Below are positions 52,555 through 62,400 of a stretch of 64,000 bases of DNA, piece after piece. Location: contig NZ_JAKIHP010000004.1 of assembly GCF_021608265.1 (NCBI RefSeq), positions 118,255 through 182,254 on the forward strand, read 5' to 3'. The notes under the pieces were generated by a model. It was not told the origin of the DNA and searched no databases. It saw only the letters and a program-made list of their open reading frames with translations. The translations under genes and the position numbers were made by a program. Origin of the DNA: Flavobacterium wongokense. GTDB taxonomy: Bacteria > Bacteroidota > Bacteroidia > Flavobacteriales > Flavobacteriaceae. Each line of letters begins with the position of its first letter. Positions within the stretch are counted from its first letter, which is position 1.

Positions 52555-53757
52555 ATGCAACCTAAAGAGCTACTTGACCTTGCGGAAACTTTTGGAAATC
52601 CGTTATACGTTTATGACGCCGATAAAATCGCGTTTCAGTATAAGCGTTTGACCAATGCATTTAAGGTAGAGAAGCTTCGCATCAATTATGCGATGAAAGC
52701 CTTGTCGAATGTTTCCATCCTTAGGCTATTGAAAAATATGGGTTCGGGATTGGATACCGTTTCCATCCAGGAAGTAAAGCTCGGCCTTCATGCGGGTTTT
52801 ACCCCGGATAAAATCATTTTCACACCCAATGGTGTTTCCTTTGAAGAGATTGAAGCTGTAGCGCATTTGGGCGTCCAAATCAACATAGATAATCTTTCGA
52901 TTCTGGAACATTTTGGCGCCAAATATCCAAAAACCCCGGTTTGCATCCGAATCAATCCGCATGTGATGGCTGGTGGTAATGAAAATATTTCTGTAGGCCA
53001 CATCGACAGTAAATTTGGGATTTCAATTTACCAGATTCCGCATGTTTTAAGGATAGTGGAGAATACCAAAATGAACATCAACGGCATCCACATGCATACG
53101 GGCTCGGACATTCTGGACGTTGAAGTGTTTTTATATGCTTCCGAAATCCTGTTTGATACAGCCAAACAATTCAAAAATCTGGAATTCCTGGACTTTGGTT
53201 CGGGATTTAAGGTTCCTTACAAAAAGGACGATATCGAAACCAATGTAGAGGAATTGGGCAAAAAACTAACCAAACGTTTTAAGGAATTTGAAAAGGAATA
53301 CGGCCGTGAACTGACGCTGGCTTTTGAACCCGGAAAATTTTTGGTAAGCGAAGCTGGTTATTTCCTTGCAAAGGTAAATGTGGTAAAACAAACTACTTCC
53401 ACTGTTTTTGCCGGAATTGACAGCGGTTTCAATCATTTGATCCGGCCAATGTTTTATGGTTCGCAGCACAGCATTGAAAACATTTCCAATCCAAAAGGCA
53501 AAGAACGTTTTTATACCGTTGTGGGATACATCTGCGAAACCGATACCTTTGCGAACAACCGTCGAATTGCAGAAATCCACGAAGGTGACACGCTTTGTTT
53601 CAGGAATGCCGGAGCGTATTGCTTTTCGATGGCTTCCAACTACAACTCACGTTACAAACCGGCTGAAGTTTTGTGGAAAGACGGCAAAGGCCATTTGATT
53701 CGTGAACGCGAGAGTTTTGAAGATTTGCTGCAGAACCAGATTATGGTCGATTTATAA
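52555..53757 (+). CDS. lysA: Diaminopimelate decarboxylase
   Basis: Decarboxylates meso-diaminopimelate to L-lysine, the last step of lysine synthesis. The 400-residue fold-type III PLP enzyme has the cofactor Lys48 in NYAMKALSN, the glycine-rich phosphate loop DFGSGFKVPY, HMHTGSDI and the C-terminal active-site Cys segment YICETDTFANN (Cys then Glu of the CESxD family block). Length fits the family. The start directly follows the lipoprotein stop. A terminator at 53763-53782 ends the operon. Confidence 0.94.
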   Translation: MQPKELLDLAETFGNPLYVYDADKIAFQYKRLTNAFKVEKLRINYAMKALSNVSILRLLKNMGSGLDTVSIQEVKLGLHAGFTPDKIIFTPNGVSFEEIEAVAHLGVQINIDNLSILEHFGAKYPKTPVCIRINPHVMAGGNENISVGHIDSKFGISIYQIPHVLRIVENTKMNINGIHMHTGSDILDVEVFLYASEILFDTAKQFKNLEFLDFGSGFKVPYKKDDIETNVEELGKKLTKRFKEFEKEYGRELTLAFEPGKFLVSEAGYFLAKVNVVKQTTSTVFAGIDSGFNHLIRPMFYGSQHSIENISNPKGKERFYTVVGYICETDTFANNRRIAEIHEGDTLCFRNAGAYCFSMASNYNSRYKPAEVLWKDGKGHLIRERESFEDLLQNQIMVDL

Positions 53758-53762
53758 AATAC

Positions 53763-53782
53763 AATCCTGCTTTGGCGGGATT
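53763..53782 (+). terminator. Intrinsic terminator of the E1-lysA operon
   Basis: An 8-bp stem AATCCTGC / GCGGGATT (one G-U pair) with a TTTG loop and a run of T's, six bases past the lysA stop. Confidence 0.8.
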
Positions 53783-53791
53783 TTTTTATGG

Positions 53792-53819
53792 TTGATGATA
53801 TGAAAAATACTTACATTTG
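53792..53819 (+). promoter_or_regulatory. Promoter of the acyltransferase gene
   Basis: TTG (53792-53794), a 17-base spacer and TACATTTG (53812-53819). This shows that the in-frame TTG at 53817 belongs to the promoter and that translation starts at the ATG at 53847. Confidence 0.65.
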
Positions 53820-53846
53820 GATGCATCTAAATCCGGCGTTTACCAA

Positions 53847-54881
53847 ATGATTGATAAAGAAAATAATTTCGATTTTTTAAGATTGCTCTTTTCGGCATTG
53901 GTCATTGTTTCGCATTCCTATTCGCTCACCGACAATAATAAGGATGAAATCTTCCTGGTAATCAGCAACGGTCAGATTGCTTTGGGAACTTTTTCGGTGA
54001 AGTGTTTTTTTATCATCAGCGGTTACCTGATTTTCATCAGCCTGAAGCGGAGTAAAAACCTTTTGGAATACATCTGGAAAAGAATCGTCAGGATATTTCC
54101 TGCCTTGGTTGTGGTTTTGCTGCTTACAATGTTGTTCCTTCCATTGATTTATACCGGAGAAGGAAGCATTTTCAGCCATTGGGATTACTGGAGTTATTTT
54201 TACCGGAATTTAGGACTGTATCATTTGCAATATAATGTTGAAGGCATATTCGAGGACAATCCGTACCTGAAATCCATAAACGGAAGTTTGTGGACGATAC
54301 GCTACGAATTTACAATGTATTTGTCGCTATTGTTGTTCTTTTTCTTTCAAAGGAAACTATCGCAGATTGTATTGCTGTTAACCTTTGGCGGTTTATTCGT
54401 TTTAGCCAATTTTGCGCCGCATTTCCTGAATTCAGCCATCTTCTCCAAATTCTTTTTGGACACAAAAGATTTATATGATTTGGGATGTTATTTCATTGCA
54501 GGCTCGTTTTTGGCTTCGGTAAATTTTGAGAATTTCAAATACCAAAAGGCTTTACTGATTGCCTGCCCAATCCTGTTGATAGCTGCAACAAAAATGGGAT
54601 ATTTTCATTACGCAGGATATTTTCTGCTTCCGGTGATTATCCTAAGTTTTGGGCTATCCAAAACACCATATCTAAAGAGCATCGGACAAAATTTTGGCGA
54701 CATCTCGTATGGCGTTTACATTTACGGATTTGTGGTACAGCAATCGTTGTTGAACTTCTTCGATTTGGGAATTTACGGCCTGATGTTTTCCAGCCTTGCA
54801 ATCACGATGGTCTTTGCGTATTTCTCCTGGCACCTTATTGAAAAAAGAGCCTTAAAACTGAAGACGACTTTTAAAGCTTAG
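53847..54881 (+). CDS. Acyltransferase family 3 membrane protein (OafA/YrhL-like)
   Basis: A 344-residue inner-membrane acyltransferase with about ten helices. The N-terminal NNFDFLRLLFSALVIVSHSYSL contains the conserved LRxxxxxxVxxxH block with the likely catalytic His; CFFIISGYLIFISLKRSKN is the family's FF(V)ISGYL motif, and WTIRYEFTMYLSLLLFF the central WxLxxEx block. Members O-acetylate surface polysaccharides or other cell-surface molecules. No SGNH domain is fused. It is transcribed alone. Confidence 0.9.
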   Translation: MIDKENNFDFLRLLFSALVIVSHSYSLTDNNKDEIFLVISNGQIALGTFSVKCFFIISGYLIFISLKRSKNLLEYIWKRIVRIFPALVVVLLLTMLFLPLIYTGEGSIFSHWDYWSYFYRNLGLYHLQYNVEGIFEDNPYLKSINGSLWTIRYEFTMYLSLLLFFFFQRKLSQIVLLLTFGGLFVLANFAPHFLNSAIFSKFFLDTKDLYDLGCYFIAGSFLASVNFENFKYQKALLIACPILLIAATKMGYFHYAGYFLLPVIILSFGLSKTPYLKSIGQNFGDISYGVYIYGFVVQQSLLNFFDLGIYGLMFSSLAITMVFAYFSWHLIEKRALKLKTTFKA

Positions 54882-54887
54882 CCAATT

Positions 54888-56501
54888 CTATTTCTCCAAA
54901 ACTTCAGTCAGGACTTGCGATTCGGTTCCGTTTGGAAGTGTAATCTTTAGTTTTTGGGATAAGGTTGGCGCAATCTGTGTGATTACTTTTTTCTCGTGGC
55001 ATTCTCCTTTTTTGATATTCCAGCCATAAAACAATAACGGCACATTGGTATCATAGCTATACGTCGTTCCGTGTGAAGTTCCTGTGGGGCCATATTCAAT
55101 AAAACCAGGTTTGTCCAACACAATCATGTCACCATTCTGCGTGGCGTCATAACCTTTGGCAATACAGTTCAAATGATAATCCGCTCCTGAATTTGCCAAA
55201 ATCTCTTCTTCGGTATAAACCCTTTTTACATAATCCTGCGTCATCAGGAAATCCTTGAATGCCTGTTTTACCTTTGCCAAATCTAGGTTTTTTGCTTTAA
55301 TTTTCGCCTTGTCGAAAAACAAATTGAAACTGTCATAATGCAAAACCAAATCCTCTCCAAAAGTATCGGTTGAGAATTTGGAAAGATTTTTATCCAATTC
55401 CTTATTGTCAAGATTCGTTACTTCATATTTGTGATCTTTTAGGAATCGGGCATTTTCAGCTCCGGCGTGATCTGCAGTCAGGAAAACCAAATAGTTTCCT
55501 TTGCCAACGGTTTTATCCAAATAATTTAGGAAATCGGCAATCGTCAAATCGAGGCGCAGGTAAGTGTCCTGCAATTCCATGGAACGTGGCCCAAGAATAT
55601 GTCCCACATAATCGGTGGAAGAAAAACTCACCGCAAGGAAATCGGTGACATTGTCTTTGCCTAATGATTCGTTCTCTATGGCAGCTTTTGCAAAATCGGC
55701 AACATAATTATTCCCATAAGGCGTAACGCGCAAAACACCTGCATCATTCTTATCGTACATCGCTTTCAAATCATAAGGAAAAACAGGTTTGTCGACTTTG
55801 TATAATTTGCCTTCATACGGATTATCATCGGCCAAACTTTCATCGTAAACCGATGCCGGTTTTAACAAATTCCAACCCTGATTGATATAATTCATATAGC
55901 CTTTCTTCGCGTTGAATTCGGTTACCCAATTTGGTAATTTATCACCATAAAAAGTACTCGAAATGAAGTTGCCGGTTTTGCTGTACCAAAATGCCCAATT
56001 GGCAAAATGCCCTGCAGGAAGTATCGCGCCACGATCCTTAATACTAATCCCGATTACCTTTCCCTTAAAATTGGTTGACAAACGAAGTTCATCGGTAATG
56101 GTTGTCACCTGAAGGTTTTTAGGGGACATTTCGCCTTCGCCTTTGGCACTTTCACCCAAACCTGTCACTGATGCATCATCAGTGCAGTAAACCTCTTTCG
56201 CAGCGCTTCTACTGTACCATTCATTGCTTACGATTCCGTGCATTGCCGGTGTTGTTCCGGTATAAATGGATGCATGTCCCGGCGCAGTATAGGTTGGCAT
56301 ATAATTGTAGTGCATATTGTAAAAAGTGTAACCCTCATTCATCATGCGTTTAAAACCATTTTCAGAAAAATCACTTTGAAAACGATAGAGGTATTCCATT
56401 TTCATTTGGTCCACCACAATTCCAACCACCAATTTTGGTCGTTGTTGTGCTGACAGATTTGAAACGGCAAATAGGAAAACGAAAGGAAGGAGCTTCTTCA
56501 T
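54888..56501 (-). CDS. pafA: PafA-type alkaline phosphatase
   Basis: A 537-residue exported phosphatase (signal peptide ending SNLSAQ, residue 19) that hydrolyses phosphate monoesters. It belongs to the Thr-nucleophile group of Bacteroidetes PafA enzymes: Thr72 in YTAPGHASIYTG, Asn93 in VSNEWY, Lys155 and Arg157 in SIKDRGAI. These equal T79, N100, K162 and R164 of the Elizabethkingia enzyme with a constant offset of seven. Metal ligands include Asp31 (VVDQMK) and DHAGAEN. It is a single-gene unit with a promoter at 56519-56551. Confidence 0.92.
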   Translation of the reverse strand: MKKLLPFVFLFAVSNLSAQQRPKLVVGIVVDQMKMEYLYRFQSDFSENGFKRMMNEGYTFYNMHYNYMPTYTAPGHASIYTGTTPAMHGIVSNEWYSRSAAKEVYCTDDASVTGLGESAKGEGEMSPKNLQVTTITDELRLSTNFKGKVIGISIKDRGAILPAGHFANWAFWYSKTGNFISSTFYGDKLPNWVTEFNAKKGYMNYINQGWNLLKPASVYDESLADDNPYEGKLYKVDKPVFPYDLKAMYDKNDAGVLRVTPYGNNYVADFAKAAIENESLGKDNVTDFLAVSFSSTDYVGHILGPRSMELQDTYLRLDLTIADFLNYLDKTVGKGNYLVFLTADHAGAENARFLKDHKYEVTNLDNKELDKNLSKFSTDTFGEDLVLHYDSFNLFFDKAKIKAKNLDLAKVKQAFKDFLMTQDYVKRVYTEEEILANSGADYHLNCIAKGYDATQNGDMIVLDKPGFIEYGPTGTSHGTTYSYDTNVPLLFYGWNIKKGECHEKKVITQIAPTLSQKLKITLPNGTESQVLTEVLEK

Positions 56502-56518
56502 AACTATAATTATTTACA

Positions 56519-56551
56519 CAAAAGTACAGATTCAGCTTGAATTGCAGCCAA
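56519..56551 (-). promoter_or_regulatory. Promoter of the PafA-type phosphatase gene
   Basis: On the minus strand TTG (56549-56551), a 22-base spacer and TACTTTTG (56519-56526), within the consensus spacing range. No Pho-box-like direct repeat was recognised. Confidence 0.58.
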
Positions 56552-56557
56552 AAAAAA

Positions 56558-56577
56558 TGCACACCCTAAGGTGTGCA
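56558..56577 (-). terminator. Intrinsic terminator of the OmpA-family gene
   Basis: A perfect 8-bp stem TGCACACC / GGTGTGCA with a four-base loop; on the minus strand it is followed by eight T's, ending the adhesin operon. Confidence 0.88.
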
Positions 56578-56623
56578 CTCATTCAAAATTCAAATTCTAA
56601 CTATAACAACACTAACTAACTCT

Positions 56624-58516
56624 TTATTTCAAAATCATGAAGGTACATCTACGGTTGGCAGCGTGCTCCGCTTCGGTACAGTCATTTTTAGGACAGATGA
56701 TCAATGGTTTGGTTTCACCATAACCGATTGAGCGCAGCCTTTTTCTATCGATACCGTTCTGAACAAGGTATTCTAAAGCCGAAGCCGCCCTTTTGTTCGA
56801 CAATCTCAGGTTATACATATCCGATGCTCGTGAATCGGTATGTGAACCAATTTCGATTTCCATGTATGGATATTTTTTAAGGATGCCCAACAGCACATTC
56901 AACACTTCGGCTGCCTGTGGCTTGATGTTCCATTTGTCCAAATCAAAATAGATGTTTTCCAACTCAATAAGTACCGTTCCGTCATCTTTCTTGTTAATGA
57001 TATCTTCGGCATCATAGTATGATTCGACCTTCATTTGTAAATCTATGTACACTTTCCCTTTTTGGCTGGTGTCAAATGTTGCTTCGGCAGGAATGTAGAA
57101 ATCCTTGAAAGCCATGATTTTGTATTTCTTGTTAGGTTCGGTATTGAAGGTAAAACTTCCGTCTTTACCCACAACCACTTCTTCCAGAAGTTCACCGGCT
57201 TCGTTAAATAATTTTACGGTAGAACCCGGCAAAAGCTGCATCGATTTCATGTCGCGGACTTCACCTTCAACCAAATACTGCAGTTTGTTTTCTTCTTGTG
57301 TAAAAGTGTATAGGTTGTCATCGCCGGTTCGGTTGGAAGCAAAATATCCTTTTCCTGTTTTTTCATCAAGGATGAAATTGAAATCGTCCATTTCGCTGTT
57401 GATGGTAGAACCTAAGTTAAGCGGTTTGTCAAATTCGGTGTCGCTCAATTTCATCGCCATGAAAACATCGAGGTTTCCATTGCCCTGATGTCCATCAGAA
57501 GCAAAATACAAGGTTCCGTCTTCGGTCAAAAATGGGAATTGTTCCCTTTGATTGGTATTGATGGTTTCGCCCAGATTTCTTGGCTGGCTGTAAGTTCCGT
57601 CTTCATTTACATCGACCACATAAATATCAAACGAACCTAAACTTCCAGGCATGTCGCTGGCAAAATAAAGTTTCTTCCCGTCCTTAGTCAGGAATGGATG
57701 TTCTACAGAATAGCTGTCGCTTGAAAATGGCAGCATCGTAACATTTGCCCATTTTCCGTTTACCAACTCTGCTTTATAGATTTTGATCATCGCAACTTTT
57801 TCATCGCCAATCTTGTTCTGCTTTTCACCACTTCTGTTGAAATACATGGTTTTCAAATCGGCACTAAACGTAGCATTGCTTTCGTGTTTTTTGGTGTTGA
57901 TGACATCTGAAAAAGGTTCCACCTTAGTCAATTGCCCATCGCTACTAACAGTTGCAGAGAACAAATCAAGGTAAGGCCTGTCGTTCCAACCGTAGGCATT
58001 CTTTTCGCCTCCATTCCTAAGCGAAGCAAAAGTCACCTTATCGCCATAGAACGAAATCCCGAAATCGCCATTCGTTTTATTTTTGGACATCATCTGCAGT
58101 TTGAAACTGTTTGGAGTATTCCTTGTGATGTTCTTCATGAACTTAGGCGTGTTTTGCTCAAACCCGATATATTCGGTCATGATGGCATCGCCTTTGTCAA
58201 AGTCCTTAGTTCCTTTTAAGGCATTTGCATACCTAAAGAAAACGTCTTTTTTTACACTGTCTTTGTGGGAGAAAAACAATTGGCCATAAGCTTTAACGGC
58301 GCTGGTCATTTGAAAATTGTAATAGTAACTGTCTCCCAGGTTTTGCAGTACCTGCTTCGACTGCGGTAGCTGTTCATAAGCTTCCGCAGCTTTAACGTAA
58401 GATCGGCTTTTGAACAATGCATCAGCCTGCTTTACACTAACTTTTTTTTGGGCAAAAAGAGTGGTGATACTGCAAAAAACAAAAAGTATGTAGTATATTT
58501 TTTTCATCATTTTCAT
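56624..58516 (-). CDS. OmpA-family protein with WD40-like repeats (PorE/gliding-type)
   Basis: A 630-residue envelope protein. The start at 58516 follows the upstream stop directly and gives a proper signal peptide (MKMMKKIYYILFVFCSITTLFAQ). Domains in order: TPR-like helices (about 25-110), PD40-type beta-propeller repeats with FASDMPGSLGSFDIYVV and YFASDGHQGNGNLDVFMA (about 180-400), a carboxypeptidase-like strand domain (about 410-500) and a C-terminal OmpA domain with IEIGSHTDSRASDMYNLRLSNKRAASALEYL, which binds peptidoglycan. This is the organisation of PorE-like type IX secretion/gliding proteins. It ends the adhesin-SprF operon. Confidence 0.9.
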   Translation of the reverse strand: MKMMKKIYYILFVFCSITTLFAQKKVSVKQADALFKSRSYVKAAEAYEQLPQSKQVLQNLGDSYYYNFQMTSAVKAYGQLFFSHKDSVKKDVFFRYANALKGTKDFDKGDAIMTEYIGFEQNTPKFMKNITRNTPNSFKLQMMSKNKTNGDFGISFYGDKVTFASLRNGGEKNAYGWNDRPYLDLFSATVSSDGQLTKVEPFSDVINTKKHESNATFSADLKTMYFNRSGEKQNKIGDEKVAMIKIYKAELVNGKWANVTMLPFSSDSYSVEHPFLTKDGKKLYFASDMPGSLGSFDIYVVDVNEDGTYSQPRNLGETINTNQREQFPFLTEDGTLYFASDGHQGNGNLDVFMAMKLSDTEFDKPLNLGSTINSEMDDFNFILDEKTGKGYFASNRTGDDNLYTFTQEENKLQYLVEGEVRDMKSMQLLPGSTVKLFNEAGELLEEVVVGKDGSFTFNTEPNKKYKIMAFKDFYIPAEATFDTSQKGKVYIDLQMKVESYYDAEDIINKKDDGTVLIELENIYFDLDKWNIKPQAAEVLNVLLGILKKYPYMEIEIGSHTDSRASDMYNLRLSNKRAASALEYLVQNGIDRKRLRSIGYGETKPLIICPKNDCTEAEHAANRRCTFMILK

Positions 58517-58517
58517 T

Positions 58518-59489
58518 TTAAAAGAATCGTGGTGATTTGTCATATCCTTTACCGTTAGATGAAAGTTTATTTAAATCTAAATCAAATAATAAAAACACTT
58601 CGTGCGAACCCGAATTGAAGGCATCCAGGTTGGTAAGCGTATAATCGTAAGCATAACCAATCCTCAGTTGCGGCGTAATGTAAAAACTTGCCAAACCGCT
58701 CACGGAGTCACCCATTCGGTAACCTGCGCCTAATTCGAATTTGTTATTGATTAGGATGTTGGTTGTTACGTCCAATGATAATGGCGCACCTTCAACCCCT
58801 TTTGCCATAAAGGCTGGTTTGAGTTTGAAGTTGTCGTTCCCATTGAAGGTAAACACATAACCACCAGTCATGAAAAAGTGGACGGCTTCCACACCACTTC
58901 CCGGATGGCCGTTTATGGTTTCAATGTGTCTTGAAGTCATCATGTTTGGTGCTGAAAAACCTGCATAATAATTTGGCCCAAACAAATACAAACCGGCTCC
59001 AATATTTGGGAACGTCTGGCTGATATTATTTTGGAATGCCGGGTCAGGTAATGGATCGGTTAAAACAAAACCATTGAAATTAGTATCAAATAAGGTAACT
59101 CCGGCTTTTAATCCAAGTGAGAATTTAACCGTTTCGCTTACAGGGATAACATAGGCAAAGTCGGCATAAATATTATTCTCCTTAACCACATCGCCAATCT
59201 CATCGTGAACTACCGAAAGCCCAACCTCTACCCTTTTTGACAAAGGTTTATGTGCAAAGAACGATTGCGTCGTTGGCGCTCCTTTTACCCCAACCCACTG
59301 TGCACGGTAAAAACCTCCAAGGTTTATTACATCTGCATTATCTGTGGCATAGGCAGGATTCATTACACTCATATTATACATATAATGAGTAAACTGTGGA
59401 TCTTGTTGTGCCCGTAATTTTGAAGTCAAAAATACAACAAGCAGTACTAAGAGATATTTTATAATTTTATGTTTCATAGTTACACTCAT
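58518..59489 (-). CDS. PorP/SprF-family type IX secretion membrane protein
   Basis: A 323-residue outer-membrane protein with a signal peptide (MKHKIIKYLLVLLVVFLTSKLRAQ within the chosen start; a second ATG lies four codons in at 59477). After QDPQFTHYMYNMSVMNPAYA, the PorP/SprF N-terminal signature, it continues as a barrel-like set of strands (GLSVVHDEIGDVV, GLKAGVTLFDT, ELGAGYRMGDSVSGLASFYITPQLRIGYAYDY). Family members are needed for export or surface attachment of specific type IX substrates, often the adhesin encoded directly upstream. It starts seven bases after the adhesin stop. Confidence 0.93.
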   Translation of the reverse strand: MSVTMKHKIIKYLLVLLVVFLTSKLRAQQDPQFTHYMYNMSVMNPAYATDNADVINLGGFYRAQWVGVKGAPTTQSFFAHKPLSKRVEVGLSVVHDEIGDVVKENNIYADFAYVIPVSETVKFSLGLKAGVTLFDTNFNGFVLTDPLPDPAFQNNISQTFPNIGAGLYLFGPNYYAGFSAPNMMTSRHIETINGHPGSGVEAVHFFMTGGYVFTFNGNDNFKLKPAFMAKGVEGAPLSLDVTTNILINNKFELGAGYRMGDSVSGLASFYITPQLRIGYAYDYTLTNLDAFNSGSHEVFLLFDLDLNKLSSNGKGYDKSPRFF

Positions 59490-59496
59490 TTCTTCA

Positions 59497-62400
59497 TTAT
59501 CTGTTTAGATATACTCTACCTTGAATTGCTTTTTTAATTCCGTCCCTAAAGTCAAGAATATAGAAATACACTCCAGTTGGCAGTAATTTGTCGCCTAGGT
59601 TTATTCCACCTACTGTGGTTGTTCCGTCCCAATTTGGCACATTGATGTTTCCTTTATAAACCAGGTTTCCATAGCGGTTAAAGATCTCTATTTTGAAATT
59701 AGGATATTGGATAGCAAGGTTTGGAATTTCAAACGTATCATTGATGCCGTCATTGTTAGGTGAGAACCCATCAGGGATTATGATATCACAAACGGTTAAA
59801 TCTACCGTAACAGGAAGACGTACACTTTCGCATCCATTAGCAGAGACTACAGCTCCATAATAGGTTGTCCCGTTTACTAATAAATCGGTTGGGCTGTATG
59901 CATTTCCTCCCGTTAAGGCATCGTACCAGATTATGTTTGGCGTTCCCACAACATTAGCAGATAAATCGGCAATGGTTGGAGCCGGAACATTGGTTCCACA
60001 GAAAAGGTTTCCTCTTTCAATTAACTCCGGCATTGGCTCTGAAGTTACATTGAAATTGGTTATCAGCGCACCAGCTCCACTAACCCCACATGGATTGCTT
60101 GGAGAAGTAAGGTTCGTGATTTGAACTGTCGTTTGTCCATTGTTTATAATGTCCGCACCAGGAATGGTAAATGTTGTACCTCCATTTGTAAAGGTTACTG
60201 TGATGGTTGCAGTTCCTGAATTTGCTCCCGACAATTGGTATTCCAATGAATAAATACCATCAGGTAAATTGCTGATTCCTGTAATGGTTACATTACTGTC
60301 TGAATTAGGACAGGTATCCTGAGCTGAAACCGTAGCTCCGTTTATATTTGGAATTGGAATAAGTGTGAAGTTCGCGGTTGCATTTTCACTCGCATTGCTA
60401 CAACCTGTAGTTGCTGTTATTCCTGTAATCGTTAATACATAATTGCCGGATGTTGGAAACGATGATGATGGAATCGTAAACTGACCTGCTCCAGATGTTA
60501 TTGTTACGTTTCCTGAGTTTCCGGTTACCGGACTTGCATTCGGAATAGAGTAATTAAATTGATAGACATCGTCAGGAAGATTGGTTGCACCTGCAATATT
60601 TACTACCACATCTGTCCCAAAGCATACATTTGCAATGGTCAAATTGGCATTATCAATATCAGCCAATGGACGGATTATTATTTGCGCTGCAACATTGGTC
60701 AACGTATTGGCACAAGTTGTTGCATTATTGACAATGCTGGTAAATGTAATCACTGTTGTTCCTGCATTCGGGATTGAAGCTGCCGGAATGGTAAAGTTTC
60801 CTATATTACCCGCAATGGTAACCACAACCGATTGACCGGTTAAGGTATTACTTCCCGATAAATCATAATTCAAGGTATACGTTCCATCAACCATATTAAT
60901 CAGGTTCACAACTGCACCAGCACCAATACATATTGGAGTAGTGTTAATATTGACTGCAGTCAATTGTGGCGTATCCAAAACTGTAAACTGAACTACTGTG
61001 TTGGAGCTTCCACAAGCATTGGTAACCGTATAAGTATAACTGTAAGTTCCGGCTAAAAATGAAATAATATTGATTGGTGATGTTACTACTGTTGAAGCAC
61101 TATCGGTCCAAACTCCACCCGGACTTTGACCTGTCAATAACAAATCTAAATCTACTGTTCCGACTGATGCGCAATACGATGGTGAAGGCGTAACTGCTGT
61201 TCCTACTGTTAATGGGTCAACAACTGTGAAAGTGATGTTGGCATCTTCAGCTGTGTTCGAACAACCTGTTGTTGTTGTAATGGTATTGATTGTCAATGTA
61301 TAAGTCCCCGAAGTTGCAAAAACTGAGGCTGGAATCGCAAATTGACCTACTCCACCTGTAATGGTTACATCTCCTGAATTTCCTGTAGTTGGCGTTCCTG
61401 TTGGAATAGTGTAATCAAACTGATAGGTTCCATCTGGAAGATTGGTTGCATTTGTAATATCTACCACAACATTAGAACCAACACAAACAGAGGAAACCGC
61501 TAAGTTGGTATTGTCAATTTGTACAATAGGATTGATTGTGATTGATCCAGCAACGTTTGTCAATGTAGACTGGCAGGTTGAATTCGCATCCTGAATTGTA
61601 TTGAATGTAATGATTGTAATTCCTGTATTCGGAATACTAGCAGCCGGTATTGTAAAGCTTCCTGTGGTTCCGGAAATTGTCACGGTTGCTGTTTGGTTTG
61701 CCAATACATTGCTTCCGCTTAAATCATAATTCAAAGTGTAAGTTCCATCAACCATTCCGGTCAGGTTCACCACAGCACCCACTCCGATACAGGCTATTGT
61801 ATTGGTAACATTTGAAGATGCCATTACCGGATTCGGCAAAATGATAAACTGTACATCTGTATCAAATGTTCCGCAGGCATTGGTTACTGTATAAGTGTAA
61901 GTGTATGTTGCCGGAGCAAATACACTAACGTCAATTGGAGAAGTTACTACAGTTGACGTACTATCTGTCCAAACTCCTCCTGAATCGGCTCCTGTTAGTA
62001 AAGAATCCAAATCTACTGTTCCCACAGCATTACAATAAGATGGTGCAGTAACCGCTGTTCCCGGATTTAATGGCGTAACAACGCTAAAAGTAATGCTTGC
62101 ATCCTCAGCTGTGTTTGAACAACCCGTTGTTATAGTAATTCCGTTGATGGTAATAGTATAAGTTCCCGCTGTAGCGAATACCGTTCCCGGGATTGTAAAC
62201 TGCCCAATACCTCCAGTAATGGTTACATTTCCGGAGTTTCCTGTCGTCGGCGTTCCTGTTGGAATGGTGTAATCAAATTGATAAACTCCGTCAGGAAGAT
62301 TGGTTGCATTTGTAATATCTACTGTAGCATCAGAACCAAGGCAGATGGATGAAACTGCGATGTTAGTATTGTCAATTTGTACTAACGGATTTACAGTAAT